A program made the translations under genes and the position numbers. Positions 1 to 9,779 of a DNA stretch of 49,906 nucleotides are shown here, piece by piece; the first letter of the stretch is position 1, and each line of letters begins with the position of its first letter. The DNA is taken from positions 42,149 through 92,054 of the forward strand of contig JAULBX010015534.1 in the NCBI GenBank assembly GCA_032358255.1. Direction: 5' to 3'. Under the pieces are notes generated by a model. It saw nothing but the letters and a program-made list of their open reading frames with translations. It was not told where the DNA came from and did not search any database. The DNA is from Heterotrichella gracilis (taxonomy: Eukaryota; Sar; Xanthophyceae; Tribonematales; Xanthonemataceae).

Positions 1-343
1 CACTCAACCCCTCCTCCCATACCCGCAGGCGGCCAGTATGTTCTCCTTGGCTCCGGCCATGCTGACGGTGTTTTCCGTGGCCTGGCAGCCAATGAGCTGA
101 AGGACAGCAACCAGGCTGCCCTGCTGGCGATGTTCAGCGATCAAACTCGTCGCCCCTTCCTTGCGAGACCCTCGAAACCCCTCTCTTCCAAGCCCAATTC
201 AACCCACTCAACCCCTCCTCCCATACCCGCAGGCGGCCAGTATGTTCTCCTTGGCTCCGGCCATGCTGACGGTGTTTTCCGGGGCCTGGCGGCCAATGAG
301 CTCAAAGACAGTGATCAGGCTGCCCTGCTGGTGATGTACAGCG
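1..343 (+). repeat. 204-bp tandem copy of a starch-synthase intron-exon junction
   Basis: Positions 1-139 (intron tail, gcag acceptor and about 110 nt of exon) repeat at 205-343 with a few substitutions. The shift is exactly 204 bp, or 68 codons, so both copies lie in one open frame. The upstream copy stops matching after the AGCGA at about 139 and runs into intron-like sequence without a donor. The downstream copy continues into the full exon and is taken as the used one. Confidence 0.9.
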
Positions 344-1082
344 AGAACCTGGCGCACCTCATCTACGCGGCGGCGGATATTGTGGTGGTGCCCAGCATGT
401 ATGAGCCATGCGGGCTGACTCAGATGATTGCGATGAGGTGAGGGGCTGGGGAGGTGGGCGTGCGCGTGTAGGGGGTGTGCGTGGCGCGTGGGCTGCGACT
501 TGTGGAGATGAGGCACAGATGTTGTCTGGAGGGGGCCATCGTATGACCCTCAATTAGCGTTTTGTGTGGCAGCTGGGTGGGGCATGAGTGAGCGGGTTAT
601 TTACCGCCACACAATAGAAACCGCTGATTACGGTATGCACATTATCATATGCCTGGCATGCTTCGCCCTGGCAGAACCTGCTTAAACCCTTACAATAACC
701 CCTTCTCTTGACACTTGTGATACGACACCATTTCCATGGCATGCATATAGCACCCGGCAAACCTCGTCCACATCTCAACAAACCCTACCCCAAACCCCGC
801 AGGTACGGCGCGGTGCCCCTAGTGCGCGCCACAGGGGGGCTAGCAGACACCGTGAAGGATGTGGACAACTACCAAGGGGAGGAAATCCCCAACGGGTTCA
901 CATTCGACGGGGTGGATGAGGGGTCCCTGGATGGCGCCCTCCAGCGGGCGCTCAAGGCGTACCGGGAGCGGCCCGAGTGGTGGCAGGAGCTGTCCATTCG
1001 CAACATGCAGATTGATGTGTCGTGGGAGAAGAGCGCAGCCAACTATATCGATCTGTACAACAGCATCAGTGTGACGTGGTGA
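1..1082 (+). CDS. Soluble starch synthase (GT5), C-terminal exons, partial
   Basis: This is the 3' end of a GT5 starch synthase, which moves glucose from ADP-glucose to growing alpha-1,4-glucan chains in the plastid. Two exons can be read: 233-437 and 803-1082 (stop at 1080-1082), joined at AG|gtgagg and gcag|G to give [17 protein letters not shown]. The fold's C-terminal half shows [10 protein letters not shown], a [23 protein letters not shown] block (the nucleotide-sugar binding EPCGLTQ motif) and an IPNGFTFDG to [13 protein letters not shown] tail. That tail is closest, from memory, to the SSIII/SSIV classes rather than SSI/SSII. The gene starts upstream of the window. Oddly, the start of exon 233-437 is repeated 204 bp upstream, at 1-139, in the same frame. 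The class within GT5 is less certain than the family. Confidence 0.93.
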
Positions 1083-2250
1083 GGGAACGACAAGGGGGTG
1101 TGAGGATGCTGAGAGGGGTAGGTGGGAGGGAGGCGGCAGCATGGCGTGGGGAGGAGAAGGGTGGGGGAGGGGTGGATGTGGTGTTGCTAGGGGGGGAGAG
1201 TGGGAGGGGACTCAGCACGCATTTTCCTAGAGAAGGGGTGTGAGGGAGTGCTGGGGAGGTCAGGGTCTGCAGATGTGCTGCAGTATTGCTGTAATGGGGG
1301 CATTAGGGGTAGTGGGTGGACACAGTGGGCCAACACAAGTGTGTTCCAGCCATAGCCGCAAGGAATCGGTGGACTGCACTTAGACTGTGTAATTTATATT
1401 GCTGGTAATACAGGAAAGGATACAAAGGAGTGTGGCTGTGATGCCTCCATTATTGTGGTGCAGTTCTGTGATGTTTTGGCAATGCATGGATGAATATAAT
1501 TATTGCCTAGGAGCAACAGTGTGTCACGTACTGACGGGTTTGCTTACGACAAGTAGCCGTGTTGAATGCTTTGTTACATGTAAGTGAGGCCTCATCAATG
1601 ATCATCCTAGCGGAAATTTGGCCCAGAATATCTCAGCAGCCATTGACTTGCGCCCGCCACATGCATCAAGCTTAGCCTAAGCTTACCATTGTTATAATCT
1701 ATTGTAATCACCTGAGGCTCAGATACTACGCACCATGTGAACCAAGAGGCGCGCTTTACTTCTGTAAATGTCACATTCATTGACATTCAACAATTTGTCC
1801 TTGTCCTGCGATCCAGCAGCTGGCGAATGCATAGCCGAGCACATGCATGAATGCATGCAATCACTGTGACAATCGTGAACTGGCAAACATCTCTGGACAT
1901 TCGTGGTAACCCTGCGCTCGGGTAGAACGAAAGAAAGAAACAAAACGTCCCCACACACGGCAGCACACCACAACCAGCAAAAAGGATAAAAGGATGGCTA
2001 CGCTAAGTCGGTAGAAGTATGTCTTTTGAACCAAGTCGGCTATAGCCAACTAGGCCAGAAAAAAGGTGAAGTCTATACCTACACACCGCATTTTGCAAGC
2101 CTTGGGACAATATATCTAAATCTAACGTGGCCAGTGTTGAAACTATGTTTATCACGTATGTAACCCTGTATTGAGATGAAACGTATTTCCTAAGCCCTTA
2201 GGGTTGCAGACAGCGCGGTCAATCCAGTAAACATGTCTGAGAGCTAGTGG
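1083..2250. other. Intergenic: starch synthase 3' flank to BTB1 3' end
   Basis: No gene is seen. The first part (about 1104-1210) is strongly G-rich, with many runs of three to seven G on the plus strand. TGTAA strings, the usual green-algal poly(A) signal, occur near 1285, 1387 and 1577 and could end the starch synthase transcript. An ATGCATG-type string lies near 1840-1860. The flanking genes converge here. Confidence 0.6.
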
Positions 2251-3723
2251 TCAATGATTGTCGTTGCGGCTTCGCTTGCGGGTTGCCAAGACCTTGGCTT
2301 GGTGGTCTGCCAAGGCCTTGCAGGCAAAGCGCATGTTGGCATCCACTGGTATGTAGCGCGTAGATGCCACAATCCCTGGGTGGCTGAGGCTCACTACCGG
2401 GCACAAATTCTGCGAAGTGCTTGGGGAGAAGGTTAGAGGTAGGACCATACGACCTGGATATCCCTGGCGCACCAAGCAGAACCGATTTGCTGCATCCAAC
2501 ACAACCACAACTCTGCAGGGAATAGACCACGGCTTGTCGCACTGACCGAGGTCTACCTCCTTGCCCTTACTCCAAGTGCTCCCATTGCTGCATGCCATCC
2601 ATGCCCATTCTGCATGAGGAAGATAGCTGCCTGGTTGCTCTACTGCCTGTTGCAAGGCAACCCCCACACCAAAACCCCATTCCCTGTCATTTGCGCACTC
2701 GGTGGTCAAGGCGCCATCCCGGCTGGCAACAAACTTGACCTCCCAGGCGGTGATGCCAGCGCCCAAAGTACGAGTGCCTCTTGCCGAGCAGTGTGTGGCA
2801 GGCGGGCACAGCTTCAGCGCCTTCATGCCCGCAAGCTGAACCAGGGTGCCACTGGCACTGCAGACAACATCCTCCTCCTGACCATCACCCAAGCTGTCTG
2901 GAATGCCTGCCAGTGCCTGCAGCTTGTACACCCACAACAGCTGCAATTGGCTTATGAACCCACTTGCTTCCAGCTGCTCCGCCACCACCTGTGGCGGCAC
3001 TTGTGTGAAGTTTATCATCTTCCACATGGGGTCAGAAGTGCGAGCGAAGTCCTCAGCCAGTCTAGCATCCTTACTTGCCTCAATTGCAACCTTTGTCCTC
3101 TGCACCAGGGCCACCACCAGCTTCTGTTGGGACCACAGCAATCCCTCATGTGAGCGTTGCAGCAGCCAAACGATAGCCCGAAGGGTGAACCCTTCAAGGG
3201 TGAAGGTGTCGAATGAGTTGATTGCACGTAAGGCGTAGTCCTGCACCGGCTCCGCACCATGCTCCACTGCTGCTGACCGCACCTGGCCAGCTGTTGCTGG
3301 TGTGAGGGCCCTTGACACTGCCAGCAGGATTGCACGGGATAGGGCATCGATGCCATACTGTGACGCCAAGCAGTAGGCTTCCACAGCTGTGGCATTGGGC
3401 TCGATCCCAGAAACGTTGGCTGCATACAGCGAGTCAAGTACCAGCCTGAAAGCGCTGCTGGACGCCTCTGGCAGAGGTATCTCGCTCATGCCAGTTTCCC
3501 TCATGCCTCCAAACAGCAGGCGCTCAAAGTAGGGGGACCGTGCTGCTAGGAACGCCCTGTTGGCGTGCACCTTGACGCCGTCCTTGCACGTGAAGCAGAC
3601 GTCGGTGTAGGCATCTGAGCGGAGATTGTCCCGTACACTTGCAAGAACCTCACTTTGGAGCTCCTGCTCTGCCTGGGATAGCTGCTCTCTGAAAGGGGAA
3701 GTGGGCGCCTTAACAGAAGCCAC
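2251..3723 (-). CDS. BTB1: BTB-BACK protein with SPRY-like C terminus; AUG start missing
   Basis: A single open frame of about 490 codons. Residues about 25-130 are a BTB/POZ domain (DVCFTCKDGVKVHANRAFLAAR, then YFERLLFGGMRE). Residues about 135-275 look like a BACK helical region. The C-terminal 190 residues resemble SPRY/B30.2 (ITAWEVKFV, WGFGVGV, LCPVVSLSHPG), and the tail is basic. BTB-BACK proteins usually act as substrate adaptors of CUL3 ubiquitin ligases; that role here is inference. The place where paralogues have ATGGCTTC reads GTGGCTTC (3723-3721). An in-frame TGA lies 11 codons further upstream, and no ATG precedes the BTB domain. The copy may therefore start at an upstream exon (a GTGAGT donor-like site lies just upstream), use a non-AUG start, or be dead. 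A conserved splice acceptor ends at 3847. Closest relative in the window: adjacent BTB2. Confidence 0.8.
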   Translation of the reverse strand: MASVKAPTSPFREQLSQAEQELQSEVLASVRDNLRSDAYTDVCFTCKDGVKVHANRAFLAARSPYFERLLFGGMRETGMSEIPLPEASSSAFRLVLDSLYAANVSGIEPNATAVEAYCLASQYGIDALSRAILLAVSRALTPATAGQVRSAAVEHGAEPVQDYALRAINSFDTFTLEGFTLRAIVWLLQRSHEGLLWSQQKLVVALVQRTKVAIEASKDARLAEDFARTSDPMWKMINFTQVPPQVVAEQLEASGFISQLQLLWVYKLQALAGIPDSLGDGQEEDVVCSASGTLVQLAGMKALKLCPPATHCSARGTRTLGAGITAWEVKFVASRDGALTTECANDREWGFGVGVALQQAVEQPGSYLPHAEWAWMACSNGSTWSKGKEVDLGQCDKPWSIPCRVVVVLDAANRFCLVRQGYPGRMVLPLTFSPSTSQNLCPVVSLSHPGIVASTRYIPVDANMRFACKALADHQAKVLATRKRSRNDNH

Positions 3724-4614
3724 TTGTGCTGTGGCACTGGATTTGCTGTGTACTCACGTAGTTGACCAGAATTACGGTCGCAACGAGAGCAAAGCTGGTA
3801 AGGTTGAAGCGAGTTGCTACTCTGTGAAGGGAACTTCCACTCAAGCCTGCAGCAATGGAAATAAGATTGTTCAGCTGGAGGGTCTGTTACAGGCTACATC
3901 TGCACTACTGGTAGTACTTTATTCCAGCACCGTCTATTCCACTATCTATAAAATGCACCTCAAACGCTCTCGTGTGACATCAAGACCAGCAAACGGCATG
4001 CATGCAAACAAGGTGAGATCACCACCAGAGGCCGTCAGCATACGTATCTGAATACGTTGTTGAACACGGTGAGTTCCGTTCACTTAGTCGCTTACCTTGA
4101 AGGCAAAGAACAGTGGATGGAGTTGTGGCATTTCCCCAGAAGTTGTATCAGGCTGGTAGTGCTGCCCGGCAATATATGCATGCATGCGTCTGAACTTCAC
4201 CCAGCCAGCAATATATTTCTATATCACCTGGCCGCGCATTCAATAGCGTCTGGGGTGTATGGCATGTCGTCTAGAGCTGCACAGATAGGTGTTGCAACAA
4301 CATGCCATTGCACATTGCATGCCGCCCAGTACTCCACTGCCTGTCTCCACTGGTTGCCCAAAACGACTCCAGAAGACGAAACCATGCAGGAGAAAACGAG
4401 TCCAGAAGAACGAATCGTGCAGGTGGGCCTCGTACACTTCCCCGGTGTCCTGGCACCTTAAACTAGGCCATTGATTGTGTACACTACTCTCAGTCTCTAC
4501 TGCGCCCAATAATTACAGTTACAGCCACTGGGCTGGCAGGCTGAGTGACCACCCATGTCCAGGTCTATTTTCACAGGACAGGTTGGAGTGATTCAATGAT
4601 TTGGCACAATGTGG
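3724..4614. other. Intergenic between BTB1 and BTB2, with BTB1 5' leader
   Basis: No gene is seen. The stretch holds the BTB1 upstream region, including the family-conserved splice acceptor (pyrimidine tract then ctgcag, minus strand, AG at 3848-3847), and an ATGCATGCATGC string near 4179. The rest, up to the 3' end of BTB2, shows no coding similarity that I can recognise. Confidence 0.55.
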
Positions 4615-6085
4615 TCAGTCCTCGCGATTCCGCTTCCGGGCATTTGCAGCCGCCTGCTGCCTGCATAGCATGAGCATGTGTGCATCCACAGGTATGTAGC
4701 GCATGGATGCCACCATTCCTGGGTGGCTGAGGCTCACTACGGGGCACAAGCTGTTCCACTCTCCCGAGTAGGTTCCAACCAGACGGCGTCCATGTCCCTC
4801 TAGCAGATAGCATTTCCGCTGTGGCGCATCCCCCAGAGCAATGATTTTGCAGGGGGTGGGCCACGGATCGTCACGCTCACCCACCTCCTTGCCGTTACTC
4901 CAACTGCTCCCATCGCTGCACCACATACATGCCCATTTAGCAAGTGGAAGGTAGACGTCTGGTTGCCCTACCACCACATGGTGTTGTAGACTCACACCAA
5001 AACCCCAATCCTCGTCACTTGCATCCCAGTGGTCCCTGGCCCATTCCGGCTGCCAACAAACTTGACCTCCCAGGCAGTGATGCCATTGCCCAAGGTGCGA
5101 GTGCCCCTTGCAGAGCAGTGCTGGGCAGGCCGGCATAGCTTCAGCACATTTGCACCCGCATGCTGGACCAAGGAGCCACTGGCACAGCAGACCGCGTCCT
5201 CCCCAACGTCCTGACCTTCACCCCAGGAGGTGCACGGAATGCCTGCCAGCGCCTGTTGCCTGTACACGCGAAAAAAGACGCTCCTTGCTTGCGAGCCCAT
5301 TTGCTTCCAGCTGCTCCACCACCACCAGTGGCGCCACTTGCGTGAAATCAATCAGATCCCACAGGGGTCCCAGGAGGGTAATCATATTATGAGCAGCATT
5401 GCCAGCCTCCGCCGCGTCCTTGCTCCACTGCACCAGCGCAACCACCAGCTGCTGTTGAGACCACAGCACTCCCTCGTGTGCTCGCTGCAGCAGCCAAACA
5501 ACTGCTGAAAGGCTGAATCCCACAAAGGTGAAGGTGTCAAAGGAGTTGATTGCACGCAGCACGCAGTCCTGCACTGCCTCTGCACCATGCTCCACTGCTG
5601 CTGACAGCACCTGCCCAACTGTGGTTGGCGTGAGGGCTCTGGGAACTGCCAGCAGTATCGCGCGGGATAGAGCGTCGATGCCATATTGTGACGCCAAGCA
5701 ATAGGCTTCCACAGCTGCGGCATCAGGCTTGATGGCTGCGACGTTGGCCACGTAGAGGGTGTCCAGCACCAGCGTCAGGGAGCTGCTAGAGGCCTCTGGC
5801 AGGGGTATCTCGCTCATTCCAGACTCCCTCATGCCCCCAAACAACAGGTGCTCAAAGTAGGTGCACCGGGCAGCCAAAAACGCCCTATTGGCGTGCACCT
5901 TGGCGCCATCCTTGCACGTGAAGCAGACGTCGTTGTAGGCTGGTGAGCGGAAGTTGTCGCGCACAGTTACAAGGACCCTGTTGCTGGAGCTCCTGTTCGG
6001 CTTGGCATAGCTGCTCCCTGAAAGGGGAAGCAGGCACCTCCTCTGAAGCCTGGCCATCCCCAGAAGCACTGTCCACCTCATCCAT
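4615..6085 (-). pseudogene. BTB2: BTB-BACK-SPRY-like gene with three single-base frameshifts
   Basis: Closest to BTB1 and in tandem with it. The start ATG (6085-6083) opens MDEVDSASGDGQ, then a SPFREQLCQAEQELQ stretch shared with BTB1. Reading of the whole family pattern needs three frame changes. The first is an extra base in the CCC at about 5976-5978, before the BTB domain. The second is an extra base in the A6 run at 5271-5276, between BACK and the C-terminal region. The third is a missing base near 5024-5028, inside the SPRY-like region. Between the breaks the frames stay open and conserved (YNDVCFTCKDGAKVHANRAF; ITAWEVKFVG; EDWGFGVSLQHH; CPVVSLSHPGMVASMRY). That points to recent inactivation or to assembly errors, since two of the three breaks lie in homopolymers. 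The splice acceptor conserved in the family is at 6227-6226. Confidence 0.85.
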
Positions 6086-7324
6086 CGCACTGCTGTTCAA
6101 CGCACTTTTATGGGCAGCAGATTGGAGTGCACGGAGAAAGAAGCTAGGCAGATTGAAGTAAAGCAGGGGTTTTCCTGGACCGTCTGTAGTGAGCAGCGCC
6201 AAGAACTGCCTCGCAAGGGTTTCACCTGCAGCAGTAGAAACATAACGGTGTCACTGCCTGAGTTGAGAGACATGACGTGGTTTCCTATCACTGCAATGAC
6301 TTCCAACAACACCCAGTGGAAACCTCGTTCAGTTTGAAGGGACTTTGTAGTGGTGTCACATGTATGCATGCATGCATCTGCCTTACCAGAACAAGAAGGG
6401 GTCTAGTACACGAAACCAAGCGCTCCGCACCGTTGAACTTGCCTTGTGCCTAGTCTGCGTGTTTAATTAGCAAGAAAGTCTGAAATGCAAGCCTGCAAAA
6501 CGTTGCATGCAATGTAGGCACCTAAACTCTGCTGCCTGTACCTCCCCACGTACCAGCCATGGTTGGGCCACGTGAAACTTTCCGTGTCTAGCGGCTTGCA
6601 AGCTGGGTAACGCTAACTCAAGCCCCTTTGTGGGCGACCAATGATACTGCTCCCAGCCTTTGCCCACCACCTCCCAGTTGGCCCTGACAATTTTACTAGC
6701 TTTACCCAGCCGTGGTAAATAAGCTCTGGTGCTTTGGCCTGGCGCGTGCCTTTCTCCAGTTACGAAGGTGGGTACACGGCCTAGACTCACTAACCCATTG
6801 TTGCCCCTGCATGCCTTGTGGTTGGCGCAACAGTGAGCAGCAAGGTGTGACCACACAACAACCATGGCTGCATGTAGGCACGCAGGTGATTTCGAGGAAA
6901 CCAAAACACTGGGTGCAAAAACCACACCTTGTATAACAAGTACGCCTATAATACCCAAGAAACGGATAGGGATAGTTTTATTGAAAGCGTAACTTAGCAG
7001 TCACGCCAGGAATATGGTGCGCTGGGCGAATCGTTGCAGCAAATGGGAACACACTGAATCCAGTGCAGCTTCTGTACACCCACGGTTGCCCCATATGCAG
7101 TCCTGTGAGGCATGGTGACCCTTGAATATCACTCAGCATCAGTTCCTGAACGTGATTCTATTGCTGTGTAGGTCCACCTGCTGCAGGAAGCCGCTTACGA
7201 TATCTGCGTAGGCGTAACTATACCCACTGGCACGCCATCAGCAGGGCAGTCCAGTCACGGCGTTGGTCTTTCAAAGCAGACATTATATATCCTCCTAATA
7301 GTGACAGCGCTGCTGATTGGCCCA
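6086..7324. other. Intergenic between divergent BTB2 and BTB3 with their 5' leaders
   Basis: No gene is seen. The region holds the leaders of two divergent BTB copies: the conserved splice acceptor of BTB2 (minus, exon from 6225) and of BTB3 (plus, TAG at 7169-7171, exon from 7172). An ATGCATGCATGCATC string lies near 6363-6377. The 5'-UTR exons that would donate to these acceptors cannot be placed from sequence alone. Confidence 0.55.
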
Positions 7325-8788
7325 ATGGCTTCCTCAAACCCACCAGGACCTCCCTCACCCTCCCTGGTGCAAATCCAGCAGGGGCTCCAGAAATATATCC
7401 TGGCTGCGGTACGGGACAGCCTTCTCTCAGCCTCCAACAGCGACGTCTCCTTCATATGCAAGGATGGCGTCAAGGTGCCCGCCAACAGGGCGTTCCTGGC
7501 AGCACGGTGCCCCTACTTTGAGCGCCTGCTGTTTGGGGGCATGAGGGAGACTGGCATGAGCGAGATACCCCTGCCAGAGGCATCCAGCAGCGCTTTCAAG
7601 CTAGTGCTGGACTTGCTCTACACAGGGAATGTGGGCGGCATCAAGGCGGATAGCACTGCTGTGGAGGCACACTGCTTGGCGTCTCAGTACGGCGCTGACA
7701 CACTGTGCAGGGCGATTGAGCTGGCTATCACTCAGCTGGTGACACAAGCCACAGTTGGGGTCGTTTTGACAGCTGCTTTGGAGCGACAGGCAGAGACGCT
7801 GCAGAGCGTTGCACTACAAAGTGCCCAAACCATGGACAGCAGTGCCTTCTCCATCATTGGGTTCCCAATAGAGGTCATACAGTGGTTGCTGCAAGAGGAG
7901 CGTGCAATGAGCTTCCCTGTAACCCAGGAGCAGGTGGTGGTGCAGCTGGTACAGTGGGCAAAGGAAAGGTCTAGGACCAACCGTAAGCGCTCCCTCTGCG
8001 AGGATCCTACAAGTGAGCCACAATCAGCTATGGCGCAAGTGTTAGAGCCCCTGTGGGATCTGATAGACTTCACGCAAGTGCTGCCAAAGGTGGTGGAGGA
8101 GCAGCTGGAGGCAAGTGGGCTCGCAAGCAAGGAGCAGCTGCTGGGGGTGTACAAGCAGCAGGCGATGGTTATGGCGCTTGCTGTGGCTCCTGACAACCTT
8201 CTGGGGAACGGCGCGGTGCTTGGCAGCGGATCGTTGCTATCATCGCCAGGTTCAATCACACGGCATATGCTCCAGCAAGCGCCCTCTGCACACCACTGCT
8301 CAGCCAGGGCAGGGAGCGGCATCACAAGCGGGGTTCATGCCTGGGAGTGTGACTTCGCCCCTGGTCCTAGATCAGAGAGCATTGCTACCCCGCCCAATGC
8401 CCCCGCACAGCTGCTTAGCTTTGGTTATGTCTTTGATGACTCTTTCAGCATGGAGAGATATCTTCCTGGTGATGCTGAGGCTATCATGTTCTGCAGCGAT
8501 GGCACATTGTGGATTCGGGGCAAGGAGTGCAGAAGTCGCCTAGGCACCTGGTCGGCCCCCTGCAAGCTGGTGATTGTGGTGGACATGGACAGTGCAACTC
8601 ATAGGCTGTTTGTAGGGCGTGGTGAGAATGGCTCTCTAGTTTCGGAACTCATCAATCTGTCAAAGATCGTCTACCCTGCAGTCAGCTTGGGGTACCCTGG
8701 GGCTGCGGTGTCCATGCGGCGCATAGCTCTGGATGAAGCCATGCTCAAGCAGGTGGCGGACAAGAGCAAGGAACCAGTGCCAACCTGA
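7325..8788 (+). CDS. BTB3: intact BTB-BACK protein with SPRY-like C terminus
   Basis: An uninterrupted frame of 487 residues from ATG 7325 (MASSNPPGPPSP). The frame also extends upstream to the conserved splice acceptor at 7171, but without an ATG, and paralogues start at the same MASS position. The BTB domain is at about 25-130 (SDVSFICKDGVKVPANRAFLAAR, YFERLLFGGMRETGMSEIPLPEASSSAFKLVLDLLYTG). A BACK-like region follows at about 140-285, with a basic KRSL segment in its middle. The C-terminal part has SPRY-like landmarks (GVHAWECDF, LLSFGYVFD, LVIVVDMDS, VYPAVSLGYPGAAVSMRR). It is the only copy on the plus strand and has no intron in the coding part, unlike all non-BTB genes here. A CUL3-adaptor role is inferred from the family. 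Confidence 0.88.
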   Translation: MASSNPPGPPSPSLVQIQQGLQKYILAAVRDSLLSASNSDVSFICKDGVKVPANRAFLAARCPYFERLLFGGMRETGMSEIPLPEASSSAFKLVLDLLYTGNVGGIKADSTAVEAHCLASQYGADTLCRAIELAITQLVTQATVGVVLTAALERQAETLQSVALQSAQTMDSSAFSIIGFPIEVIQWLLQEERAMSFPVTQEQVVVQLVQWAKERSRTNRKRSLCEDPTSEPQSAMAQVLEPLWDLIDFTQVLPKVVEEQLEASGLASKEQLLGVYKQQAMVMALAVAPDNLLGNGAVLGSGSLLSSPGSITRHMLQQAPSAHHCSARAGSGITSGVHAWECDFAPGPRSESIATPPNAPAQLLSFGYVFDDSFSMERYLPGDAEAIMFCSDGTLWIRGKECRSRLGTWSAPCKLVIVVDMDSATHRLFVGRGENGSLVSELINLSKIVYPAVSLGYPGAAVSMRRIALDEAMLKQVADKSKEPVPT

Positions 8789-9779
8789 GGTCAGACTACA
8801 GTGGGTAGGCGGCATCTGTTATCATGTGGCACTGCATGGGATTGCAGAAGTGGTGAATAGAACATTGAATGTGACATGTGAATGGCCAGTCCATTATATC
8901 AGATTCTCGTTGACAACAATGTTTGGAGGTAGTGACGACCTGGCATCGGTGCACTGCAGGTGATTTTCTCGCTAGTGGCCGTATTGTCACCATTGGTTGG
9001 CAACCTTAAGTGCCAAGGAAGCCGACTCGATTATAAATGCCGCAGTGCCTGCATCTGCTTTGATTAAAGGCGCACAATTGCAGGCAAATTGCTAAACAAC
9101 CAGTGCTCTGCTGTTACAGTAGATCTATCGCATGTGTTGGAACTGGTATGCGATGCTCCATACATTTTTATTTCCTGTGTAACACTTCACAGCGCAATTG
9201 TCATAGTATGTATTACATACTGTAGTATATGTATCACAATTATTAACAAAAATATATTCTGTGAATATTTGTCAATGACATAAGAAAGGAAGAAAGAACC
9301 ACAATGCCCCACAGTGTGTCACACGGTGGCACACCACAAACCAGCAATGTTGACGAGCACAATTTGTGTTTGAAAAAGGCTGGGCATCAAGCAGTGGATG
9401 ACAATAACAAAGGCAAGACAAACTCTAAATACGTCCTAGCAACACCACAAGGCAGCGCCTTAAAGTCTCTTGCTCTAGCTTGTCGCAATGGTGCACAGGA
9501 GCAAAAATAGAAGCACACTTCTTGCCTGCTACATAGCAATTCACCTACACAGGACCGCGTTCATGTCCACCTCATAGTCTGAGCTGTTTTCAGGACGAGA
9601 CATATCATGGATAGGACAGGACATATCCATCTATGGACAGGCAGTGTTGGTACAAGAAATAAACCAGGCAGTGTATAGATAGGCTGTGGTAAATTGGCAT
9701 CACGCGTCCTACACACAACCCTGCTTTCTCAATCTGCTGCATGGGCAAACCCCGCTTCCTCCATTGAAACCCCCCTGCC
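8789..9779. other. Intergenic, BTB3 and HDDC2 3' flanks (convergent)
   Basis: No gene is seen. AT-rich stretches occur at about 9160-9270. A TGTAA string at about 9177 (plus) could end BTB3. The minus-strand equivalent (ttaca in the plus text, near 9113) could end the HDDC2 transcript. Confidence 0.5.

Noticed and set aside
2251-3723. BTB genes as Kelch-repeat proteins
   Set aside because: The C-terminal part lacks repeated GG and Y-W Kelch signatures; the SPRY-like landmarks fit better.
7301-7324. Longer start for BTB3 at GTG 7301
   Set aside because: It is not an AUG, and the paralogues begin at the aligned ATG 7325.
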